64,000 nucleotides of DNA from Cystobasidium ongulense (Eukaryota > Basidiomycota > Cystobasidiomycetes > Cystobasidiales > Cystobasidiaceae), in contig BQUP01000001.1 of assembly GCA_022835595.1 (NCBI GenBank), forward strand, positions 2,666,001 to 2,730,000. Direction: 5' to 3'. Positions 23,651 through 34,060 of this stretch are shown in pieces. Numbering within the stretch: the first letter of the stretch is position 1; the number at the start of each line of letters is the position of its first letter. The notes beneath the pieces were generated by a model. It worked only from the letters and a program-made list of their open reading frames with translations, was not told where the DNA came from and did not search any database. The translations under genes and the position numbers were made by a program.

Positions 23651-25443
23651 ATGTCAACTCTCAATCTGAACCCTACTTTGCCATCTCGGAAAGATCTCTA
23701 TAGGCGCTTTACAGTCATATGGCAAGGTGTCTGGACAATACTCCTTCCAGAACTGGCGACTTTTGATTCGATCTGCTCCATCGCAGTATACACACTCTGC
23801 TCACACTACATCTACAAGTTCGGCTACTGGTTAGGTGCTCAATCCTGCAGTCTTCAGATGGCATCTATATTTTCCGACAAGCGAGTACTACATGGTTCAT
23901 TTTACCCTCGTGAAGTGCGCCTTTATGCCCAGGTACTGCTTGGCTTGAGCATAGGGACACTGGTCTGGTCAGTCTGCCTAGGACTCAGAACTCTCGAATA
24001 TCAGGACACACAATTAGATACTAGCGCTGTATCCCCCAAATTACCATTCTCGAGCCAGCCCAATTGTTCAAGCCACAAATATACGCCTCTCACCGCCTCG
24101 TTCGTCTCTTTGAGTCCTCGTCAGCCACCATCCGCTATCCGAGCAGCTTGCATCTCGCGAATCAAGAAATTTATTCTGCTCTTCTGTTTCTGTATTGCTT
24201 TCTTGCGTAGGCAGAGAGTATCGCCTACCTTGATCTACCATCCTGTCAATTCCCCTTTTCTGCTACCTGACAGCGCTGTTCAACATGATGAAGCCATGGA
24301 AATTGGAGAAGAACTCGAATTGAGTACTAGATTCGACGATCTTATAGAGAGTAGTGGAAGTGCCAGAAGGCATAACTATACGGTTGTACCATCCGTCGTG
24401 CACTTCGTCTTCGGTATGGACGAAACGTTCGGCGGTAAACCGTTCGACTTCCCTCATTATCTTTCAATGTACAGTGGTAGGTGCAGTGAGATGGTCTATC
24501 CAGAATTTAACGCTGAACCCTGACTTACTATATAGCTATGGTCGAAACCAAGCCTGAGAAAATTATGTTCTGGTATAATTACTTGCCATCCAACCCCGAG
24601 AGTCCTAATTGGTGGTGGGACAAGCTATTGCAAGATGCAGTAGGACTCGATGTTCAAGGTACGTTGATTAAATCCATATTTCATTGCTCCAATCATTAAT
24701 GAGCATGCGTGAGTGTCATTAGTTGAGCTAAAGAAAGCAAGACAACTTGACAATATATTCGGACGCCCAATAAGTAAATTTGCACACAAAGCCGATATTA
24801 TTCGACTGGAAGCGCTGCTAGAGTATGGCGGTATCTACCTCGACCTGGATGTCTACACTATACGATCTTTCGAGCCTTTGCGGCACTTTGATACAGTTCT
24901 GGGACTGGAAGGCGGTGTCCCGTCGCTGCAAGTGCAAGGTCTTTGCAATGGGGTCATTATTTCTACCCCAGATGCGCCATTCATCAGGAGATGGTATGAC
25001 TCGTACCGTTCTTTCAATGAGGACTCGTGGGCGAAACATTCAGTTGCGAAGCCTCTTCAACTGGCATTGAACAATCCGAGTGAGCTCTTGGTGCTTGATC
25101 CATATGCTTTATTCTACCCCGCTTGGAACGAGCATGGCTTGCTCATAGTGCATTCAAGGTGAGCCCGGTTCTAGACTGGCGCGTATTATATAACGCCCAG
25201 GCTAACACAGCAAGCGATATCAGAGCGGCCGAGACATTGAATGAAGGCTGGGACTTTAATGACTCTCACCAATTCGCTTACCACGCCTGGTCAACGCTTT
25301 CGCACAAGCGGTGGCTTTCAAAGCTTACACCTGAGAAGGTTTTCGCGGTAGACACTAGTTTCAACTTACTCCTAAGGCAATGGACAAGCGAGAATCTACG
25401 GGAAGACTGGAAAGTCGCCAAGCAGCAAGGTCTTGTAGCATAG
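23651..25443 (+). CDS. GT32 family glycosyltransferase (DXD type), Golgi membrane-anchored
   Basis: Predicted Golgi sugar transferase of the Gly_transf_sug (Och1/Sur1-like) group. Four exons (23651-24476, 24536-24658, 24723-25158, 25215-25443) give 537 residues. The N-terminal 200 residues carry several hydrophobic stretches (for example LLPELATFDSICSIAVYTLC and LLGLSIGTLVWSVCLGL) and a later anchor FILLFCFCIAFL. The catalytic part starts VVPSVVHFVFGMDE, then KIMFWYNYLPSNPE, and has the family core AHKADIIRLEALLEYGGIYL-DLDV with the DLD metal site, followed by LCNGVIISTPDAPFIRRWYD. The His-containing SHQFAYHAWS lies near the C-terminus. The last intron (25159-25214) is 56 nt; its acceptor was chosen because only it keeps the frame. 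Donor and acceptor sugars are unknown. It converges on a membrane acyltransferase gene. Confidence 0.88.
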
Positions 25444-25518
25444 GTTGCTGCGTTATCTGCTAGTGGGGTTTGGTAACAAATTCAGACATCATGTCGTTTT
25501 TACTCTACAGCTTTGTTA

Positions 25519-26841
25519 TTACAGTTTGCGATATTGTTGTACGAGAAGACTGGCTACAGAGAAAGGCACTGGATGCAGTCGCCACCATCCTAGCTCTCGC
25601 CCGACCGGAAGAACTGTTGCCCACAACGTGACTAAGATGAAACTCGTGGTCCAGACTAAGACCAAAGCCTGATACACTAATTTGGGACGTTTACCAGACT
25701 TGTTGCTTGCAGGTGTATTCGCCTTGCCACGGAGGAACGCATCCGCCAGGCTTTCTAGAAGTATACCGACTGGCTGGAGCCAGAAGAAAGATGCCACTTC
25801 CAAGCGCAACTCGGTAGAGGAGAAAGTAGTGTCTAAGGGAAACGGCGGCACCATGCCAGCGTGGATACATCCACTCCAGAAGAAGGCTTGCCAAGTTACG
25901 ATCGTGTACCATAGTAAAGATCCCCTGGGGAGTTGTAACAGCGCGGCGAGAGCCAGACCTGGAGCCACCGTGACATATCTCAGATTTTGGTGCCAGAACC
26001 GTCCCCAGAATGCCCGTAGTCCCCAACCGCGAGAATTGATTCTCCATATCGAGGAAACGGGTCCGAACATGTTGTCGAGCACAACAGGCGATATCGACGG
26101 ATGGTAGCGCAGCGAAGAGAACGGTGTTATCGCGAGAAGAACAACGAGAGTCGGTAAATGTGCCAGTAGGAAGGAAGCTGCAGCGTAGACGTGAACGAAT
26201 AGAATGGCACCGTCCGAAAGAACGCTCTCTGTACTATTCTCGCACGCGTGCCCTCTACGGATGAGGCACGGGAAAAGTGTAGTTTCTTGGATAAGATAGC
26301 TTGTTATATCGAGAAGAATGAACGAGAATACAGCTCGCATCAAGGTGCGGAGCAGATAATGCGCGAATGTGTCGACGGTCTTTCGCTGGCGTTGTTTGTG
26401 ATCGTGTGTAGGATCTTGGATGAGATAATCGGTGAAGCGGATTGACACAATGAGTGTTGCGACCCATCTAATTCGTGGTAACAATCGAGGAGGGTAAGGC
26501 ATTTCCGCAGATGTTCCATTTGAGCGCTGAATGTGTAAGAAGTCGCGCCGAACGTCGTACCATCCGAGAAGGGCGAAGCTTGTAAGGGTTGTTTGCATAC
26601 TGATAACATCAAAAGATTGATAGCGCTGCCATATCATCCATTGCAATGCAATTATAGCTGGCAGGACGGCATAACGTGTAGTACGACATGACAGCTTCGA
26701 TGGCGGGACGAGCAAGCATGCGAAAGTGAAGTACACAGGGAGGAAGTAAGAGAGAGACCTAGGACCAGGCACTCGATGTAGAGTAAGATAATTGTAAGTC
26801 CCGATTGTTCGTTGCAGAGTATCTTTAAGCCAGTCGTGCAT
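25519..26841 (-). CDS. Multipass membrane acyltransferase, wax synthase-like (MBOAT superfamily)
   Basis: Intronless gene of 440 residues with about eight to ten hydrophobic segments. The motif LRAFWGRFWHQNLRYVTVAP matches the [S/A]-F-W-G-[R]-x-W-H-Q block of wax-synthase-like O-acyltransferases, and a candidate catalytic His lies in FWSGCIHAGM downstream. Such enzymes acetylate or acylate alcohols of secondary metabolites, sterols or glycans at ER/Golgi membranes. The start ATG at 26841 opens MHDWLKDTLQRTIGTYNYL. The stop is about 75 bp from that of the convergent GT32 gene. A glycosyltransferase next to an acyltransferase suggests work on the same glycoside or glycan, but this is only inferred from position. 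The absence of introns is unusual in this window. Confidence 0.82.
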   Translation of the reverse strand: MHDWLKDTLQRTIGTYNYLTLHRVPGPRSLSYFLPVYFTFACLLVPPSKLSCRTTRYAVLPAIIALQWMIWQRYQSFDVISMQTTLTSFALLGWYDVRRDFLHIQRSNGTSAEMPYPPRLLPRIRWVATLIVSIRFTDYLIQDPTHDHKQRQRKTVDTFAHYLLRTLMRAVFSFILLDITSYLIQETTLFPCLIRRGHACENSTESVLSDGAILFVHVYAAASFLLAHLPTLVVLLAITPFSSLRYHPSISPVVLDNMFGPVSSIWRINSRGWGLRAFWGRFWHQNLRYVTVAPGLALAALLQLPRGSLLWYTIVTWQAFFWSGCIHAGMVPPFPLDTTFSSTELRLEVASFFWLQPVGILLESLADAFLRGKANTPASNKSGKRPKLVYQALVLVWTTSFILVTLWATVLPVGRELGWWRLHPVPFSVASLLVQQYRKL

Positions 26842-27445
26842 GTGCGGTGAGCTAACGACGCTCGCGTTAGATCGCTAGGAGGTGGCTTCGAGGATCTTGG
26901 ACAACTTGACACTTGTTGTGAGTGCATTCAATGAGCAAGTCTGAACTTTGGGACTTTGGAAAGTATGCAGAGTATGCGGAAGAGCTGAGCATCTAATTAG
27001 CGCAGCAGGATGTGTAAGGCCTCTCGCCACAACAACGCCACCAAAATGGCCCGAAAGGCCTCAGCTACTGGATCATGGCGACAAAAAGTCAACAGTCAAA
27101 TGTTTGGCGCCTCTACCCGTATCTCTTCCGGCCCTCTTTCCTTTCCCTTCTGTTTGCATGTGTCTCCAGCTTTGCCTGGTCTCAAATCTTTCCCTCTGAA
27201 GGACATCCCTTCATTTGAAACCCGTAGCTTCAGCCAAGATGTCCTATATTCGACTTAGCTATGACCCAATCACAAGACTCGCGTCGGCGAGAGATGCACG
27301 GACGCTGATTTGGCTTTCTGTAGTTAAGCTGGTTGGATATCAACGATTTCCTATGCTGGTCTTGATATTGTTCTTGACGAGAATACAGCAATACTCTGTG
27401 TCGACGCGCGCAGCGTTTTGAAGCCTACAGCGATAGCTGTCTCGC
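26842..27445. other. Intergenic region with weak open stretches
   Basis: About 600 bp. On the plus strand an ATG at 27239 opens about 60 codons containing a hydrophobic segment (about 27300-27390), and an earlier overlapping stretch opens at 27010. Neither joins to a supported exon and neither resembles a known family, so I do not call a gene. Confidence 0.3.
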
Positions 27446-28142
27446 TTACGACGCTTGTTCCCGCTTCTTGCGAATCCATGAAGGTTCCGGACCTTGGAAC
27501 ATTCGGCCACCCAAAGCATCTTGAACATTGCCTCGTCGTTCTGCTTCCGACAAACGTCTCCCTGGAAGGCTGTCAAGGAGAGGCTTCGCAATTCTAGAAT
27601 TTTCGTAGAGGTCTAGTGGAATGATAAGATCTTCAGGACGTTCTGCCAATTTGCGCAAGTGTTGTGCCTGCAGCTGGATTGTCAATGTTCACCGGAAGTG
27701 GAGGTAATCAGCCTATCTTCGTGAGGCACGCTTGACTAGTTCTCACGCGTACTTCGACATTATCAAGGTACAGATCAACCGTCATCAATTCGTCCTGCAG
27801 TTTTGAAGGCTCGTGAATCTGGTGGATCGCAGAATACAACATTTGCCTGTCGAAAGGGCAGTGTTCAGAAGTTCATCTAATCAGCTTTTTGATAACCGAC
27901 CTCACTTGGTACGATAAGCACATAAACGTCTTCTTCGCTGGCCCTCGAGCATCTTCGCCAGCCTGAGACCGCGTCGATATAGACTTCTAATGTCCTGCAT
28001 GGTTGGTGTTTTCGGGGAAACAGCTTGGGCCACAACAGCGATAGATCAGAGCTGTCAAAACAATCGCATTCTAGAACAGCTGGAATGCAGTAACGTTGCC
28101 CTGACCCAAGAGGCTGCTTTGCCTCTGTTCCATGAATCGCAT
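27446..28142 (-). CDS. Small LYR-motif-like protein (tentative mitochondrial)
   Basis: Four exons can be joined in phase: 28095-28142, 27906-27994, 27753-27846 and 27446-27673, giving about 152 residues. Near the N-terminus DIRSLYRRGLRLAKML fits the L-Y-R...R opening helix of LYR proteins, which bind mitochondrial acyl-carrier protein and help assemble Fe-S or respiratory complexes. A second helix-like block QMLYSAIHQIHEPSKLQDEL and a Leu-rich QHLRKLAERPEDLIIPLDL follow. The C-terminal tail is basic/polar (GPEPSWIRKKREQAS). The last exon start could also be at 27667. The first intron needs a GTTACT donor and the true start may lie further upstream, so the N-terminus is uncertain. The gene diverges from the nucleoporin gene. 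Confidence 0.45.
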
Positions 28143-28482
28143 AAGCTCCAGAGGTGATCGACCTTGCTGTCCTTTTTGCTCGTGCCTCCAAGGTCTCGAA
28201 CAGCATAACATCTCCACCATTCCTAGGCAACTCACATGTGTATATTTCCTCAAGACTACGTGAGATAGACAGCGCTGGGACTACTCCTGCTTGCCCAGCG
28301 GCTGCTCTAGCGCAAGAGCGGCAACCGTCATCATCGAAGGCAGGTTTTCCGCCTTGAAAAGCTCAACACGCACAAGACCGTCCAGCAACGGCAAGCTGCT
28401 TCGAGACCGTAGACTACCTACAGAACAGCACCTCAAATTCAGGCTCTTTCCCTGACGGGTGTCGCTCAGCCTTCGCCGTACA
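28143..28482. promoter_or_regulatory. Divergent promoter, LYR-like gene / nucleoporin
   Basis: About 340 bp between divergent starts. The minus strand stays open into this region, so it may include the true N-terminus of the LYR-like protein. No specific regulatory site can be named. Confidence 0.35.
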
Positions 28483-31400
28483 ATGGACGTCACCCCAGCT
28501 CGGTCTTTAGCTGGAGCAGCGCGTCGCTCTCGGCGGCTGCAAGGCTCTTCAGGACACGCTGGAGGAGCTACAACAGCAACAGGATCCCCTTACGCTCGAC
28601 CCACGCTGAAGCGCGATTCGTCCTCGCAGATATTGGCTGCCTTGGAATCTGGCGGTCAGGCCAATGGAAGCAACAACGATGCAGTCAAGTTCGACCACAA
28701 GAAAACAGCAGGCACAGATGGTATCTTCGGACGCTTTAGACGTGGCCTTGGTTGGCTCGTTGGTCGACATTCAGACCCAGCTTCATTGGAAGCGGAGTCG
28801 ATTAGCGAGCTTGATGAAGGCAAAGGTGACGAAGAAAGCATGCTTTCAGGCTCGACACGCTCTCGCACGCGCGCACCTCCAGTAGAAACGCCTCGTGCAT
28901 CCAATAACTTCTCCCGAAAGCCGGCCATGTCATTGTCTAAGCGTGATTACGGAGGCACGCCATCGATTTTATCACACGACGGACAAATGGAAGGCGACGA
29001 GTCTTCAGCTGCAAAGAAGCTACGAACCTCCCACTCCACATTGAATTTACCGGCCAGAAGGTCATCTCCCCCCAAAACAACCAGGCGGGCACATGCATCG
29101 CTGGGATCTGATGCAAGTCGTGCAGTCAGCCCCAATAGGCCTCTATCGCCTCGGCTCGAATTGCCAGAAAGTCAAATAGCTAGCTTGTCTCGGAACAAAG
29201 CTAGCATCTTTGCCTCCGGACCTCTCGGCACGCCTTCATACAATAAGTCGAATGGTCATGCTGCATCATCACGGCGGTCTGTCTCGCCAGGTGGCATGTC
29301 CCAGTATGCATTTGCATCTCAGCCTACATCGGTCACCTCTTCGACTTTCGGACTGCAGTCACAATCGCCTTTCCGAACAGGCGGACATTCAGCAAGATCT
29401 CCTGATCTTGCGGCGCTCAACATATCGTCAGGATTGGCCCGATCGCCTTCACTACCCGCAAACAGGCTGCTGAGCTTACAGCAACAAGGCAGTCGTTTAT
29501 ACCCCTATCAACGATCGCCGTCAGCACTTTCTGGACTGGCGAGACCAAGTGCTATGGTTGCTTCACACTCCGTCGGAAGCGCTCTAAGCGGCCTCAAACG
29601 AGACCATCGAGCCGTATCGATGTCTCCGCCAAAGGTATCTCCAGGAAGGCATACCTTCTCCCGAGCTTCTCCGACTGGGACAGACTTCAGCTCAAACTTT
29701 AGCCATAGAAACAAGAGACAACGTGTTAGCGTTGCATGGCATCCGGAGCAAGGTTTCATCTCTACTGGTGCGGATGGGCATCCACTGCGGAATGATGAAT
29801 CGCCCGTGACCGTCCCAAAGAACGAAGCCGAGCGAATCTTGGAACGACTTGAGAATATCAGGCGGCCGCAAATTGACGGTCTGCGCAATTCGGTACGCGC
29901 GTTCCTCTCGGTTCTCTGCTGAAGTGTAACTGATTTGGCTTCCCGACGTATTTTGCAGAGCCCTCGAAGACTCAATGTGCCGCTACCAGCGCCTACGGCA
30001 GGCAGAGAATCGATTTTCGCGACCCGAATCAGTTCATCGCAAACAGAACCTAATTTGGCTGGATATGCTATATCACCCTACTCTAGGCGGCAACAAGCCT
30101 ATCGCGAGGAACGAGCTTTGCGGAGAGACAAGATCAACTCTCGCGGGGGACTGGGCGAGCATCTCCGTGCAGAGCATATGAGATCTCTGTCACCGCCATC
30201 TCATGCGACGCGCGACGATGCAGATGCGGATCAGATGGAATCTGCACACCCCGAAGAAGACGACGCATCGAACTTCGAGGAACAACAGCAAGATTTGTTG
30301 CCAAAGCCTTCGAACCGTAGAACGCGGCAAAGGACGAGAGAGCTCAGTGTCATGAGTGATACCAGCGTGCAGATGGACGGTGCGATGACTTCCCCTCGCC
30401 GCTCATCCCGTATACGAAAAAAGCCTGTCGAGGAGCCACTCTCCCCCAGGAGAGAACGCAAAAGCGCGAAATCGCCCCCTCCCACGACCAGTAAGCGTCC
30501 TTCCGGAAAGAGCAAGAGGCCAATACAAGCAGCTGCGGAGAACCAGAGCGATGTTGAAACAGAAGACTCGCATGCGTCCAGAGCTGCTTCACCTCGCCGT
30601 GCCAAGACCGCCGACAAGCACGCAGCTCATATTAGCAGAGCCGAGTCCTTCACAGTCGAAAGTCAGAAAGCGACAATCGACCAGGTCATTTCGCCGGCCC
30701 CGCCTGCAGAGACTCCATCAAAAGCCCAGACCAGTCAACGCGCAGAGAGCGCTCGTGAACAACGTCTACGCTCTACAACAGGGCCCAAATCGAGAGGCTT
30801 CTCCGCAAAGGACGACGAAGATGATCTCCTGCCCGCCTCCGCTGCGATCCCAGAGCAGCCTAAACTTAAATTGCCAAATTCTGTTTTTGCTAATCGCTTT
30901 AGCTTCGGACGTAGTCCTTCATCTAGTCTACTGGCTTCCCCCAATCCAAGTCCTTCGCACGCAGCGGACAAAGGAGCATCCTCCGTTGCTGGGTCTACAG
31001 CTAGCGGTAATGCAGTAGCATTGCCAAAGCTCGCCTTGCCTTCCTCTGCATTTGTATCGAACAACAACGCAACTTCGGCGGGACAAGCAGTAACTTCATC
31101 AACCACGAGCTTCACCGCGCCTGTGAAATACACACAGGCTCCTGCTGCCACAGCTCCCTCAAGTAGTGCAGATGCTCTTCCAGCTGCTGCTGGAAAGGCT
31201 GAAACGTCGAGCAGCAAGCCTCTCTTTGCCTTTACCGCGCCTGCAAATGATACTATCAAAACTACCCAGAGTTTCTTCCAAGCTCCAGCCAAGCAGCCGG
31301 AACCAAGTGCTGCGAAAGCGCCATCATTCTCCTTCGCTTCCAGTAATAGTACTCCGGCGCATGACAGTGCCCAGCCGGATGGGAAAGCTGCGCCGTTCAC

Positions 31401-32801
31401 CTTTGGCCAGGCCTCTAGCAAGAGAAAAGTGAGTCAGTCTGTCTTGCGATGCAGAATAATCGGCACTAAGTAAGCTTTTCCTTGCAATAGCCCGAGGAAG
31501 CGACTCCCTCATTCGCCTTCGGGAAGCCCGCGACAACTGCCATCAGTGACGTCGTGCCCGTTATCGATGTCACAAAGCCATCAAATCCATTTGCAGCTTT
31601 CCCCTCTTCAGGCTCTTCGACGCCGGCAATCAGCAATTCGGCGAAGCCCTCTTTCTCCTTTGGTCAGCCAGCGGATACTTCTGGCAGCTCGACTGGTACT
31701 GCCAATGCATCGACTACTACTCCAGGACTCTCGCCAAATACCTCGAATGTGCCGGCCTTCAGCTTCACTGCTGCAACACCAAGTGCTCCTTCTGTATTCG
31801 GTAGTACGGCTACAACTCCAGCGCAGACTGCTGGCGTGGACGGCATGCAGTCCAGTCCACCACCTGCTGCGGCTACGAGCGAAGTGCCTGCCAAAGCGCC
31901 TTTGTCGCCTGTGATACAGACCAGCAAGACACCCAGTTTCTCCTTTGGTCAGACTGCATCTAGCAGCAACAGCGTCCCTCCCATAACCCAGGCACCGACC
32001 TTTGCCTTCGGAGGCCAAGCGGCACCACAAGACGACACGAAGTCGAGGTCTGCCTCTCCTTTCTCTGTCGGTGCTCCAGCGCAGCCGTTTGCATTTGGCA
32101 GTAACACGTCAACAAGCAAGCCGGCTATGGGCGCCTTCGCATTCGGCGCTTCGAATGCAGAAGTCAAAGACGCAGAGAAACCTACTTCATCTGGCGGCTT
32201 CGGTTTCGGATTGGCGACATCAACGGCTGCAACTAGCTCTGCACCAGGCTTCTCTTTCGGTGCTGCCAAACCTGCCAGTAGCAATCCTTTTGCTGCTGTC
32301 CCTAGCACGCAACCTGTTGGCAACGCCTTTGGCTCGACGACCCCAGCGGCGACACCAAGCGTGCAGACCCCTGCTGCGTTTGGTCAAAGCAATATGAATG
32401 GCAGCAGCACGCCCTCTTTCTCATTTGGGGCGTCAGCTAACGGGGCTTCCGGCAATACATCTGCTCCCGCCTTCAGCTTTGGGGGTTCTAGCGCTACCCC
32501 TGCGGCGAGTAGTATCCCGGCTTTCTCGTTCGGTGCTGCCAATGCGCCGAGCTCCGCCCAGCCCTTTACGTTTGGCGGTGGTGCATCAGGTGTTCCCACT
32601 CCTTCGGCTCCCAGCGCAACTGCTCCCTCTTTCAATTTCAACGCGGCTGGCATACCTGGGACACAACCTGCTTCACCCGCTGGTACACCAACTGGCGTTG
32701 GTCCAGCAGGCGGATCTTTCTTTACCATGGGCGCTGGCGATACACCAACGAGCCCCAACAAGGCTCGCCGACCAGTCAAGCCATTAAGGCGTCCTCGGTA
32801 G
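28483..32801 (+). CDS. NUP1: FG nucleoporin, Nup1/Nup153-like (nuclear basket)
   Basis: Three exons (28483-29892, 29959-31428, 31491-32801) give 1396 residues. The N-terminus is basic, then IFGRFRRGLGWLVGRH (about residues 88-105) looks like the membrane-binding amphipathic helix of yeast Nup1/Nup60. A long Ser/Pro/Arg-rich disordered middle follows. From about residue 770 on there are many FSFG, FAFG, FTFG and GFGFG repeats in Ser/Ala/Thr spacers, the phase that binds importins. The extreme C-terminus, SPNKARRPVKPLRRPR, is a basic tail like the karyopherin-binding end of Nup1/Nup153. These three marks in that order are why I call it Nup1-like rather than Nup2 or Nup60; no Ran-binding domain is seen. 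Two antisense open stretches in the FG region are artefacts of codon bias. Confidence 0.85.
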
Positions 32802-34060
32802 ATTGGTCTAAGTGGATTCTATAGGATCATTGCGAAGAGGCCATTTCTCTTAGGCAGAGCCACACTAGAATTTTTGCTGGATGACTTGATGTCGAATGAT
32901 AACGAGCCCGTAGTTGTACATATTAGTCCACGAGTAGCAACGCAGTTACAAGGTATTAACGTCGCGCCAGCTGAACACTGACACCTCTGGTTGCTCAGCA
33001 ACGGTTATCGAGCCCTGCTCCTCTACAGTCCATCTAGGACAAGCCTGTCTGACGCAGGGATGGCTAATTGCTCTGCCTTATGTGGTGTAAGCAGATAAGA
33101 AGTTTATACGGCACAGTACCTAATTTGTTGTGTCTATGTCGAATACGATTCCCATCAGACGCGTTCCGCAATGCATTTCTTTGAGTGAGACCACACCACC
33201 CTACTATATCTACAGTATGCTATAAGAGCTATACGTGATGGTGCATTGGTTACCTATCATTGGATTCCTCGTCCTCATCGAGATTTTTGACAGCAAGCAC
33301 CGAATAAGCTTTCTGGACAGGTTGCAAACTTGCAATACTGTACAGAAGGAGTTATCGCTGTCGTGCCTATCACAGCATCACCTCATCTTATCGATTGTTT
33401 TTGTTCTTTAAGTTCATGCCCGCTTCTGGCAACTCCCAAGACTTGGGGGAAATTTATTGATCGGTTCCCACAACGCAAAGGCGCAAAGAGGGCGACGGCA
33501 CCGAAAGCCGCCTCGAGAAACCCCAGTAGGTAAATCCAAGTGAGCTTCTGGATTTGTGGAAGAAGAAGTGGACAGTGTAATCCACGCATTCCACGGTCAG
33601 AAGCGGATTGAGTGGACCCACAACAGCGCCGTTGCAGGGACAGCTTGTTGTCAGTCCGGAATAATCGCTCAGACAGGAAATTAGAGTCAAGGACGGGCCG
33701 GGGAAAGTCTCGATTCGACAATCCTTGTTATTCTTTGGCAGCAAAGCAAAGCAGTGAATCCAGTCAAGCTCACCTTTCTAGGCATCGAGGGAACTACACT
33801 CAGCAACACATAACTTACAGTGCCTATCATTCACACTGCCTCTTCCTTATCCCACCCTCACCAATCGAATACGCCGCCAGCCTCGCTATGCAACTCGCTT
33901 GACAAGGGCTCCCAAGAAGCAAGTCTCAAGGCATCACAGCAATTGAAAGAGATCTTGCGACTGCTGTGCAATCAACATCAGCTAGGCTGCCCAAGTAGGA
34001 CTCGGCCACGGTACAGCAGAAGCCTTGGTCGGAAGTAACGGGTCGGACCCGCCAGAAAAC
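32802..34060. other. Intergenic region upstream of OPT transporter 1
   Basis: About 1.26 kb. Several short open stretches (for example 33383-33744 minus and 33612-33902 plus) overlap each other and have no splice or family support. It probably contains the promoter and leader of the OPT gene. I see no repeats. Confidence 0.4.

Noticed and set aside
27239-27421. 60-codon plus-strand stretch with a hydrophobic segment
   Set aside because: No partner exon, no family resemblance, and it ends just before the 3' end of the LYR-like gene on the other strand; not enough to call a gene.
30735-31421. 228-codon open stretch antisense to the nucleoporin (and similar ones at 31949-32323 and 32384-32779)
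   Set aside because: Mirror images of biased Ser/Ala/Gly codons in the FG region; no splice sites or family features.
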